NCBI GenBank assembly: GCA_036822015.1
Contig: DAISIL010000083.1
Span: forward strand, 1-9,573
Source of the DNA: DAISIL01 sp036822015
GTDB taxonomy: Bacteria; Bacteroidota; Bacteroidia; Cytophagales; Bernardetiaceae
Reading direction: 5' to 3'
DNA: 9,573 bases
Below the pieces are notes generated by a model. It made no database searches and was not told the origin of the DNA. It saw only the letters and a program-made list of their open reading frames with translations. Shown here in pieces: positions 1-9,573 of this stretch. Within the stretch, counting starts at the first letter, position 1. Each line of letters begins with the position of its first letter. The translations under genes and the position numbers were made by a program.

Positions 1-2075
1 TCTATCAGACCTGGGCGTTTTCCTTGATCGTCGGGGTCAGCAATCTATGGCTCTATCTGACGGCGCGTTTCCTGATCCGCAACAAGTACCACGCTCGGAT
101 TTTGATTAGTGTGGTGTATTCGGTATTTATGCTCCAGTTCATTGGGCAGATGCACGGCATGGCCGAGATGCACTTTTTCTTTTTTATCAATGCGGCTTTG
201 CTGGCCCTTTACCAGGACTGGCGATTGATGGTGGTCTATACCTTTTTAGCGATTGCGCACCATAGCGTACTGGCGATCTTGCAGGTAGCCCTCGAGATAC
301 CCGAGTTGGGTTACTATTTCATCACGTATCGTGGGCTGAATCTCGATGGCTCCTACTCCGAAACGGTTACGGTATTCCAGCTTTTTTTCCATTTTGGCTT
401 GGCGGCCTTGATGGGCGTTATTGGTGGGCTGTGGGCAGAGTATAGCAAGAAAAATAACATCAGTCTCCTGGAGGAAAAGTTAGAAGTCAAGCGGTTCAAC
501 AAAGAACTCCAAGAATCACAAGCGCGTATCAAGCGCGATGCCGAAGAGATCAGCCGCACCAACACGTATCTTAGCCTTTTGCGCCAGCAGGTAGAAGAAA
601 AACAGGCACTGCTCTTACGTGCCGAGCGGATCGCTAAGATGGGTAGTTTTGAATCTTATGTCAGCAACGACCACATCACGTGTTCCGAAAACCTGGCCCC
701 GCTCTACGGATTAGACAAAATCAAGAGTTCTCACGACATCCTTAACCGCATACACCCCGAGGATGTCTATGCCATGAGTCAGACGACCTCCAACGCCATC
801 ATGCAGGTCAAGGAAAGTTTCTCGTTGCGGTACCGCTTCCAACACGGCAAAACGGGCGAGTACAACTGGTACGAAGTCAATGTACAAACGCTCCTCGGAG
901 CCGATGGCAAGCCCGAGCGTATGGCTGGTGTGGTGCGGGATATTGGAGAGGAAATTTACCAACAATCGGCTCTTGAGCGTGCCTATCAAGAAGTGCAAGC
1001 CTCCGAAGAAGAACTCCGCCAAAACCTGGAAGAGCTTCAAGCGACACAAGACTTGCTCAAAAAACAAAAGCAAAGTGTAGAGGCAGCTTATCACGAACTC
1101 CAGGTAACACAGCAGCAGCTCATCCAGTCCGAAAAGATGGCCAGCCTGGGGCAACTTGTCGCCAACATTGCGCACGAGATCAACACACCCTTGGGCGCCA
1201 TTCGATCTTCGGCCGAAAACATGGCCGAGACGCTCACCAAAGCCCTGCCCGTCTTGCCTAACTTCTTGCATTCCCTGGATGAAGCGACCTTTGAGCAGTT
1301 CTCTAGCTTGCTTGCAGATGCCTCACAAACAAGGGATTTGCTTTCTTCTCGACAAAAACGCGCCGTGAAGTACGACCTGATCGACCGCTTGGAAAGCCAA
1401 GATATACCAGCCGCCGAGGAGCTGTCCGACTTGATCGTCGATATGTCCGTTCACGAAAACATCGACAACTATACGCCCCTACTCCAACATCCCCGCAGCC
1501 AGGAGTTGTTCGCGATGGCTTATCGCCTCTCGGGTATCGTGCGCAGCAACCGCAACATACAGGAGGCCACCAACAGGGCTGCAAAAATTGTCTTTGCCCT
1601 CAAAAACTTTGCTAGACAAGACCAAAGTGGTAAAAAATCCGAAGTGCTTATCAACGAAAGCATCGAAACAACACTTACCCTTTACCACAACCAACTCAAA
1701 CACGAGGTGGAAGTCATCAAAGACCTCCAGGAAATACCGCCTTTTATGGGTTACCCCGACGAGTTGGTACAGGTCTGGACAAACATCGTCCACAACGCCA
1801 TCCAAGCCATGAAGGGCAAAGGCAAGCTCATCCTCCGCAGCCGTATTGAGGGGCAAAATGCCCTGGTGAGCATCAGCGATACCGGCGGAGGTATCCCACC
1901 CGAAGTACAAGCCCACATCTTTGAGCCTTTCTTTACGACCAAAGCCAAAGGAGAGGGCAGCGGGCTGGGTTTGGACATTACCAAGAAAATCGTTGGTAAG
2001 CACGAAGGCAAAATTTGGTTCGATACCACACCGGGAGACGGCACTACTTTTTACATTCAACTTCCTTTACAGTAA
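1..2075 (+). CDS. Membrane-anchored PAS sensor histidine kinase (5' partial)
   Basis: Sensor kinase expected to autophosphorylate on a histidine and pass the phosphate to the response regulators encoded just downstream. The frame is open to the left edge (reading from base 3), so the true start lies outside; the first possible start inside is a TTG at 24, used here for residue numbers. Residues 1-140 hold several hydrophobic segments with a histidine-rich motif (GQMHGMAEMHFFFF, 41-54, and AHH at 78-80). I recall this pattern from the membrane part of some chemoreceptors and GGDEF proteins. A coiled coil follows (about 142-198), then a PAS domain (about 198-312) and a second coiled coil (about 313-370). 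The DHp H-box NIAHEINTP carries the phospho-acceptor H384. About 110 residues separate the first DHp helix from the apparent second helix (about 511-532). The ATPase domain is complete: N-box N587/N591, G1 SDTGGGIP (618-625), F-box EPFFTTK, G2 GEGSGLGL (643-650). Kinase identity is secure; the stimulus is unknown. Confidence -1.
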   Translation, partial: YQTWAFSLIVGVSNLWLYLTARFLIRNKYHARILISVVYSVFMLQFIGQMHGMAEMHFFFFINAALLALYQDWRLMVVYTFLAIAHHSVLAILQVALEIPELGYYFITYRGLNLDGSYSETVTVFQLFFHFGLAALMGVIGGLWAEYSKKNNISLLEEKLEVKRFNKELQESQARIKRDAEEISRTNTYLSLLRQQVEEKQALLLRAERIAKMGSFESYVSNDHITCSENLAPLYGLDKIKSSHDILNRIHPEDVYAMSQTTSNAIMQVKESFSLRYRFQHGKTGEYNWYEVNVQTLLGADGKPERMAGVVRDIGEEIYQQSALERAYQEVQASEEELRQNLEELQATQDLLKKQKQSVEAAYHELQVTQQQLIQSEKMASLGQLVANIAHEINTPLGAIRSSAENMAETLTKALPVLPNFLHSLDEATFEQFSSLLADASQTRDLLSSRQKRAVKYDLIDRLESQDIPAAEELSDLIVDMSVHENIDNYTPLLQHPRSQELFAMAYRLSGIVRSNRNIQEATNRAAKIVFALKNFARQDQSGKKSEVLINESIETTLTLYHNQLKHEVEVIKDLQEIPPFMGYPDELVQVWTNIVHNAIQAMKGKGKLILRSRIEGQNALVSISDTGGGIPPEVQAHIFEPFFTTKAKGEGSGLGLDITKKIVGKHEGKIWFDTTPGDGTTFYIQLPLQ

Positions 2076-2092
2076 CTCATCCCAACCACACC

Positions 2093-2497
2093 ATGCGTAC
2101 CCGACATACCAGTAACCTTATCCTTTGCGTCGATGATGAAGCGGTCATCCTGGAAAGCCTCAAAACACAACTCCGCGAACACTATGGCACTCAGTTTGCA
2201 ATCGAAACCTGTGAAAGCGGCGAAGAGGCACTCGAAACCCTGCATTTCTTGACCAAACGAGGCATCGGAAGGCTTATCGTCATCACGGATTGGCTGATGC
2301 CAGGCATGAAGGGCGATGAGTTGTTACTCAAAATATCGTTGCAGTATCCCGCTGCCATAACGTTTATGCTCTCGGGGGAGGTCGATCCAAAAGCAAGGCA
2401 GGCATCGTTTCAGCAAGCCAAAATGTATGATTTTTTTAATAAACCCTGGCAAAAAGAAGAACTTTTTCAATCCATTGATAAGGCTTTGGTACAGTGA
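2093..2497 (+). CDS. Single-domain response regulator (REC only)
   Basis: A 134-residue receiver domain with no output domain, of the CheY/Spo0F style, probably phosphorylated by the kinase encoded 17 bases upstream. Visible receiver residues are the acidic pair D14/D15 in CVDDE, the phospho-acceptor D66 in VITDWLMP, the switch residue S94 and the invariant K117 in FNKPW. I chose the ATG at 2093 because the receiver fold begins about 8 residues later. An in-frame ATG at 2015 would add 26 residues without family character and lies inside the kinase gene. The stop TGA (2495-2497) overlaps the GTG start of the next gene. The domain resembles the receiver of the downstream protein (shared GDELL and KPW), suggesting duplication. 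Output must come from protein contact, from competing for phosphate, or from relay. Sure of the domain, unsure of the role. Confidence 0.92.
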   Translation: MRTRHTSNLILCVDDEAVILESLKTQLREHYGTQFAIETCESGEEALETLHFLTKRGIGRLIVITDWLMPGMKGDELLLKISLQYPAAITFMLSGEVDPKARQASFQQAKMYDFFNKPWQKEELFQSIDKALVQ

Positions 2498-5400
2498 ATA
2501 AAAAACATCTCTTGCTTTGTGTTGATGATGAGCCGATGGTGCTACAAAGTCTCAAAGAATCTATTGGGCAGCACTTCGGCAAACGCCTCCGTATCGAGAC
2601 GGCAGAGAGTGGCAGCGAAGCCTTGGAGATCGTGGATTTCTGGGAGCAGCGCGGCACACTCCCCAGTCTCGTGATTTCGGATTACATCATGCCCCACATG
2701 AAGGGCGATGAGCTTTTGCGTCAGATTCACCTGCTTGTACCGGACGCGATTACGATCCTACTTACCGGAAAAGCCAGCCTCGAGGGCGTTACGCAGGCGA
2801 TCAATACAGCGAACCTGTACCGTTATATCGCCAAGCCCTGGGAGCGCAGCGATTTGATGATGACCCTCGAATCAGCCCTTGAAAGCTACGAAAAAGATGC
2901 CCAGCTACGCGAGCAAAACCACACCCTTCAAGTCCTCAATGCCGAGCTGGAGCAGAAAGTAGAGGAGCGGACACACCAGATACGCAAAAAAAACGAGCAG
3001 ATCGAGGCCAGCATCCGCTATGCCCAACGGATACAATCGTCTATCTTGCCGCCACGGGCGGAGATCATGGCAGCATTTCCGGAGCATTTTATTTTTTTTC
3101 GGCCCCGAGATGTCGTCAGTGGAGACTTTTATTGGTTTGGACGCAAAGGCAAAAAAAGCATTTTGGTTGCCGCCGACTGTACCGGACATGGCGTGCCAGG
3201 AGCGTTTATGTCTCTGATCGGCAATGAGTTGCTGCACAAAATCATCCATGATTCGGATACTAGCCAGCCCGCCCATATCCTCGAACAGCTCAACGAAGGC
3301 ATCCGGCGCGTCTGGAGGGGAGAGCGCAAAAACCGAGAGGGCATGGATGCCGCCGTATGCTTGATCGACGAGCAGGCACGCACGCTTACTTTTGCCGGTG
3401 CCAAAAATCCCCTGTGCTACATCGACGATACGACGGGTGCTTTGGTGGTCGTTCGTGGCACGCGCCGAAGCATCGACGGACGGGACTCCGAGATACCCTT
3501 TGAGCAACACACCATCGGGCTAGGGCAGGTGCGTTGGTTTTATCTCTACTCGGATGGTTTTCAGGATCAGTTTGGGGGAGCCGACGGCAAGAAGTTCATG
3601 CGGAATCAGCTTTGGCAGTTACTCGAACGCATCCATACCCAGACCCCCGAAGCCCAGCAGGCGAGCCTACGGGAAACTTTCCTGGACTGGAAAGGAGCGC
3701 GCAAACAAATCGACGACGTACTGGTGATGGGTTTTGCTGTGTGATTACGTATCGGATACACTTTCGGGGGCAGGTGCAGGGCGTGGGCTTCCGTCCGGCT
3801 GTTTTTCGCATGGCTCGGCATCTGAAAGGCTCTATCCGCAATAGCCATACAGGCGCAGTGCTTGATCTCCAGGCCGACGAAGCAGAGGTACATCGCTTTT
3901 TAAAACAACTTTTGGATAACCTCCCCCCACTTGCCCAGGTAGCCGGGTACGACATTCAAATTTTAGACCTGCCGCCTTATACCTCCTTTGCCATTGCCCC
4001 CAACGATGCCCAAGGAGAAATCGCCCTGCACATCACCCCAGATACCGCTCCTTGTGCGGCTTGCAAAGGCGAAGTAAAAGAAACAAAAAACCGTAGATTC
4101 GCTTATGCGTTTACTTCTTGCGTCGATTGTGGGCCACGCTACGGTATCGTTCGGCAGTTGCCCTTTACACGGGAACAAACCACTCTGGGCGATTTTCCGA
4201 TGTGCCAGGATTGCCTTCGGGAATACGAAGACCCCGCCAATCGCCGTTTTCATGCCCAGACGATCAGTTGCCCCGCTTGTGGCCCAAAGGTTTACCTCAA
4301 CGGCGACCCAGCAGAAGTATGGACGCGAGCTAAGCGCTTGCTTGAAGCTGGTAGAACTTTAGCGGTCAAGACCTTAACGGGTTATCTCCTGTGTGTCGAT
4401 GCCCGTCAGGTGGCGGCCATTACGCGGCTGCGCCAGGCCAAGCATCGTCCCAGAAAACCACTGGCTTTGCTTTACCCCGACCTCGATAGCATCCGAGCGC
4501 ATTTCACCCTGGCACCCGAGCAGGAGATGTGGCTTAGCCAGCCGGCTGCCCCGATTGTTTTGCTTTCGCCTACGGAAAAAAATCCCCTGCCCGTTCATCT
4601 CATCGCGCCGCCGAGCCAACGCCTGGGCGTGATGCTGCCCGCTTCGATGCTCTTGCATGTCTTGATGCAAGCGCTGGGCTTTCCCGTTGTGGCAACGAGC
4701 GGTAACCCTTCGGGGCAACCTTTGGCGTATGCAGACGAAGCCGCGAAGGACACTTTGCATCCCATCGCAGATGATTTCTTGACGCACACTTTGCCGATTG
4801 CCTTCCCACAAGATGATAGTTTGATCGAAAGAGACACCCTCCTCTTGCGTCGCGGGCGTGGATATGCACCTACCTTGCCTGCAAGTGCTTCATCAGCAAC
4901 ACTTTTGGCGATGGGTAGCGATCTCAAAAGCAGTTTCGCGCTCTTGCATCAAGGGAGTTGTTATGGAAGTCCGTATATCGGCAACCTGGAAAACTACGCC
5001 GTGCAGGAGCGTTACGTACAGATGATGGCAGATTATTTGGCTTTGTTTCGGGTGCATTCGCCGATAGTTTTGGTGGATGCGCATCCACAATATCACAGCC
5101 GGCTTTTGGCTGATCGGATCGAAAAATCAACCCTGCATACCGTACCTCATCACGAGGCACACCTGGCTGCCGTCTTGGGAGAACACCAACTTTGGAACAC
5201 ACCCCAAAAAATATTGGGTGTGGTTTGGGACGGCATGGGCTGGGGCAAGGACGGACAAATTTGGGGCGGGGAGTTCTTTACGTATCGGGCAGGGGCGATG
5301 CACAGGGTAGGGCATTGGGCGTATTTTCCCTGGTTGGCTGCCGACAAGATGTCCCGCGATGGGCGATTGCCTTTGTTGAGTCTCCTGCATGAAACCGAGT

Positions 5401-8400
5401 TTGAATCTTTGGCCTGGCAGAATTTTTCTTTGGTGGAGCAGCGCATCTATCGTCGGCTACTCCAACAACCGACCCTTTATACCAGCTCGGTGGGGCGTAT
5501 CTTCGATGCGGTGGCTTTGCTGTTGGGTATTCCTGTGGGTACTTTTGAGGGCGAGGCTGCCATGATGCTCGAAGCCCTTGCCCGACGCGGCATCCATACA
5601 CACGCGCACCCGCTCCTGACGCAGGAGGAGTGCCAAAGCCAGCAGCCCTCCCCAAAGCTACTGCTCGCTCGGGTAGCCGAAGCCCTATGTGCAGGACAAA
5701 ACCGCGAAAAAATCGCATTTTGCTTTCATCTTACGTTGGCATTGCTTATCTTAGGTCAAGCTGAACGGGAAGAAGTCGAAGCGGTGGCTTGCAGCGGTGG
5801 TGTATTTCAGAACGCGCTTTTAGTACAGTTGCTCCAGCAGCACATCCCGCGCCTGTATCTCCACCAAAGACTTCCGCCCAACGATGAAAACATTGCTTTT
5901 GGACAAATTCAACACTTTCTTCACCCATGAAACACCTCTCCGAGTACCGTGATCCTGCCCTGGCCCAACGCTATGTAGAAGCCATCCACAAGGCAACAAC
6001 TCGCCCCTGGCAGATCATGGAGGTCTGTGGAGGTCAGACCCATAGCCTGGTCAAGAATGGCATCCTTCAACTGCTCCCACCCGAGATTACGATGATTCAT
6101 GGGCCGGGCTGCCCCGTCTGTGTTACGCCTATTCGTCTGATAGATAAGGCGATTTATTTGGCTCAAAAAGAAGGTGTTATGCTTTGCTCTTTTGGGGATA
6201 TGCTCCGCGTACCGGGATCGGAAAAAAGTCTGTTGCAGGCCAAGGCCGAAGGTGCTGACATCCGGACGCTGTACTCTCCTTTGGAGGCGGTCAAGTTGGC
6301 GATTCAGCATCCGCATCGGCAGGTGGTCTTTTTTGCCGTGGGCTTCGAGACGACGGCTCCCGCCAATGCGCTTTCGGTCTTGCAGGCGGCCCAAAAGCAA
6401 CTCGATAACTATTCCATCCTGGCTTCTCATGTATTGGTGCCACCGGCGATGCAGGCCGTGATGGATGACCCCGAAAGTAAAATTGATGGGTTTCTTGCCC
6501 CCGGACACGTCTGTACGATCATGGGCATTGAGGCGTACTACCCGATGGCGGAGCGTTATCGGGTTCCCATCGTGGTAACGGGTTTTGAGCCGATTGATTT
6601 GTTGCAGGGTATTTTGATGACGATTCGGCAGCTGGAGCGCGGTCAGGCACTGGTCGAAAACCAATATGCGCGCATTGTTCGTCCCGAAGGCAACCTTTCG
6701 GCTCGGCGCGTGATTGAGGATGTTTTTCAGGTACAGGATCAGGTCTGGCGCGGCATCGGAGAGATTCCGAAGAGTGGTTACGGCTTGCGTCCCAAATATC
6801 AGGCATGGGATGCCAACAAAAAATACAACATCGGCATCAGTGAAGCCCCCGAGCATCCCGATTGCATATCGGGTTTGGTGATGAAAGGCATCAAAAAACC
6901 CCACGACTGCACGCAGTTTGGCAAACGCTGCACACCCACTACACCTTTGGGCGCACCTATGGTGAGCAGCGAGGGCGCTTGTGCGGCTTATTTTCATTAC
7001 CGCCAGGCAGCGGCCGTTTAGTTGGCTTCATTCCTCCTCCAGATACAGTTCTACTAGCCCTTCGGGTAGCCGCATCAAGACCTGCTTACTCGTTGTGTCC
7101 AGGCGTTCGATGAGGGCATCCTGAAACGGGATCAAGATGTCCTTGCCTCGGTAGCGCACCGAAAGCAGCATGTTGTTGGGTAGTTCATTGACCTCCGTTA
7201 CTTTTCCGAGCGTTCCCATGCGTACATCCGATAGCGTAAATCCCACCAGATCATGCAGAAAAATCTCTCCCTCCTCTAGCTCGGGCAGTGCCGTGAGCGG
7301 CAAAAAGACCGTACACCCGACCAGGAGCTGGGCCGCTTCAATGCTATCGACCTCCTCTAGTTTGAGGATCGCTTGATCGCCCTGTATCGTGATCCGTTCC
7401 ACAAAATAGGGGACAAGCTGGCCGCGTTGCTCCAAAAAGAGCGCGTCAAGTTTTTGGTAGCGTTCGGGCGTATCGGTCTCTAATTGCAGGCGAAGTTCGC
7501 CGTGGAGACCGTGGGTCTTTCTGAATACGCCGAGTTCAAAACAGTCTTCTGTTGTCATGGCTGCAAAATTAGTTACTTAATTTGGAGATACCATCGCTGA
7601 TAGTTCAGATAGAGCCATCCGAGCGGGAGATGAGTTTGGGTTAAGAAATGCCAAAAAATATCATGTAAGGATGGTTTTTGTCCATTGCGCTGCCTGACTA
7701 AGCGAAGTAGCTGGATAAAATCTTTTGCTATTTGAAAATTTTCCGTCAGCACGGATTGGCGTAAGTGGTAGCGCAAGGACTGTATCAGGGCCTGGTCTTC
7801 TTTGGGATGTTGATTGAGTGAGAAGGCTTTTTGGCATACGCGATACGTACTGGCAAGCATCTTGGGCTGGCGTAGGCGATAAAACTGATGGGTGAGCGAG
7901 TGGGGCAGGATACGGCGTTGGGTCAGGACGTGATCCAGAAAAAAATACTGGTAATGCCGAGCAGAGCGCACCCAGAAATCGTAATCTTCGTAAGCCAGCG
8001 TTTCGTCGTAGCCGCCTAGCCGCTCGAGTACCTCCCGTCGGATGAGCATCGAAGCCGCCGAAATCAATCCCCCACCCTTCAAAAGTGCCGCATAAAGATC
8101 GCCCGAAGGCGGTTTAGGGCGACGATCATAGTAAGTTCCTAGGGGCTGACCATCTGCTGCAATCAAATCTACATCCGAGAAAACAACGCCGTAAGTTTTA
8201 TCCAATTTTTGAAAAGTAGCCACCTGCTCCGCAATGCGATGCGGATAGAGGAGATCATCTGTGGCAAGGTCTAAAATAAAATCTCCTCTGGATTGGGCAA
8301 AGGCATAGTTGAAGGCTCGGCAGTTGCCGCCGTTTTTGGGCAAAGCGAAAAACTGCACAGGTATTGGGCAGCGCGAGACAAAAGACCGGATGCGTGCCTG

Positions 8401-9573
8401 GCTGCCGTCTGTGCTGGCATCGTCCACGATGAGGAGTTCTATGGGGCGATAGGTTTGGGCGATCACCGATGCCAAGCTTTCCTCCACAAAAGGCGCGTGA
8501 TCGTAACACAAAGCAATGACACTTACCAGGGCTGCCATCCGATCACGAGGACATCATCGAGTTGTTTCTCTGTGCCTTTCCAGTCTTCAAAGGCTTTCTG
8601 CAAGGCCTGCTGCTGTTCTTGTATGGGCAGGGGAGCTATCTGGGTGAGGATTTGGCGGAAGCCTTTGCGCATCAATTTTTCTCCTTTTTCACCCCCAAAT
8701 TGATCCTGAAAACCGTCCGAAGCCAAGTACAGGTTGTCGATTTCCTGGAGGCTGCGGGTGTGGAGGGTGAAGTTTCGGATTTGTCCTTTTTCGCTTCCGC
8801 CTATGCTCATGCGATCTCCTTTGATTTCGTAAAGCTGTTTGTTTTTGAAATAGATTAAAGGGTTCTTCGCGCCCGCAAAGTGCAGTTTTTTATCTTTGGC
8901 ATCTATTAGGCAAACGCTCATGTCCATCCCATCTTTGTTTTGGGTTTGGTTTTGGCGCAAAGCACGTCGGATGCCCTGGTGAAGCTCTTGGAGGAGTTGG
9001 TGAGGAAGAATATCGGGTTGTTGTTGAACGATCTGGCGTAGGAGTGCGTCTCCGATCAGGCTCATAAACGCCCCTGGCACGCCGTGTCCCGTTGAGTCGG
9101 CGGCGATCAGGAGGGTGCGCTGGCGGGTGGGGTGTTGCCAAAACCAGTAAAAATCACCTGAAACAATATCTCGGGGTTGGAAAAATATGAAGGTCTTCGG
9201 GAGTTGTGCTTGTATCGTTTGTAGTTCGGGTAAGATGGCTTGTTGAATGCGGCTGGCGTAGTTGATGCTATCCGTGATGGCTTTGTTTTTTCGCTTGATT
9301 TCGACGTTTTGGAGGCGTTCGATTTGTGCTTCGTTGGTCTGTCGTTCGAGGGCAAGTTGGGATTGCAGTCCGTTTACTTTCATTTGCAGTTCATCCCCGA
9401 CCGTCTTCACCCGAAGTGCTACAAAGGCTCTGTGATGTGAAAGGGCGGCTTTGTAATCATTTGTTTTTTCCCTCAATTCGCTAAAAATTAAGTGGATACG
9501 TGCTAGCTTAGATTTGGCTTCGATCTCTTCGGCGAGGTGTTGAGCTTCGTTGAGATAGGTTTCCGCTTCTCTG

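Overview
The window looks like a chromosomal segment of a Bacteroidota bacterium, perhaps Cytophagales- or Saprospirales-like. The pointers are the two SpoIIE/PP2C phosphatases with GDFYWF and DGFQDQFGG signatures, one behind TPR repeats, the lack of Shine-Dalgarno motifs before starts, and GTG/ATG starts embedded in upstream stop codons. The lineage is a judgement from protein style only; no rRNA or other marker is present. The segment is almost entirely coding. There is no gene-free stretch above 300 bases, and the longest intergenic gap is 17 bases. I see no tRNA, rRNA, CRISPR array, insertion sequence or repeat.

Left part (1-7021, + strand): five genes in one tight run. First is a membrane-anchored PAS histidine kinase, cut off at the left edge (1-2075). 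Then come a single-domain response regulator (2093-2497), a response regulator fused through a coiled coil to a SpoIIE/PP2C phosphatase (2494-3744), hypF (3741-5930) and hypD (5927-7021). The last three junctions are all 4-base stop/start overlaps (GTGA, GTGA, ATGA), so translation is probably coupled from the response regulator through to HypD. HypF and HypD help build the Fe(CN)2CO centre of [NiFe]-hydrogenases. HypF makes the cyanide precursor, and HypD, with HypC, is the Fe-S scaffold on which it is attached. hypA, hypB, hypC, hypE and hydrogenase subunits are not in the window.

Right part (9573-7028, - strand): three genes running towards the left part. They are a TPR-SpoIIE/PP2C phosphatase cut off at the right edge (9573-8523), a GT-A family 2 glycosyltransferase (8538-7573, start overlapping the phosphatase gene by 16 bases) and rimM (7558-7028), a 30S ribosome maturation factor. 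rimM and hypD converge with only 6 bases between their stop codons.

The most notable feature is the physical and probable translational linkage of a kinase / response regulator / PP2C phosphatase cascade to hydrogenase cofactor assembly, with a paralogous PP2C phosphatase on the opposite strand about 5 kb away. HypF also has unusual substitutions in loops that are normally conserved. No clearly new type of system is proven by the sequence; the signalling-hyp linkage is the best candidate for follow-up.
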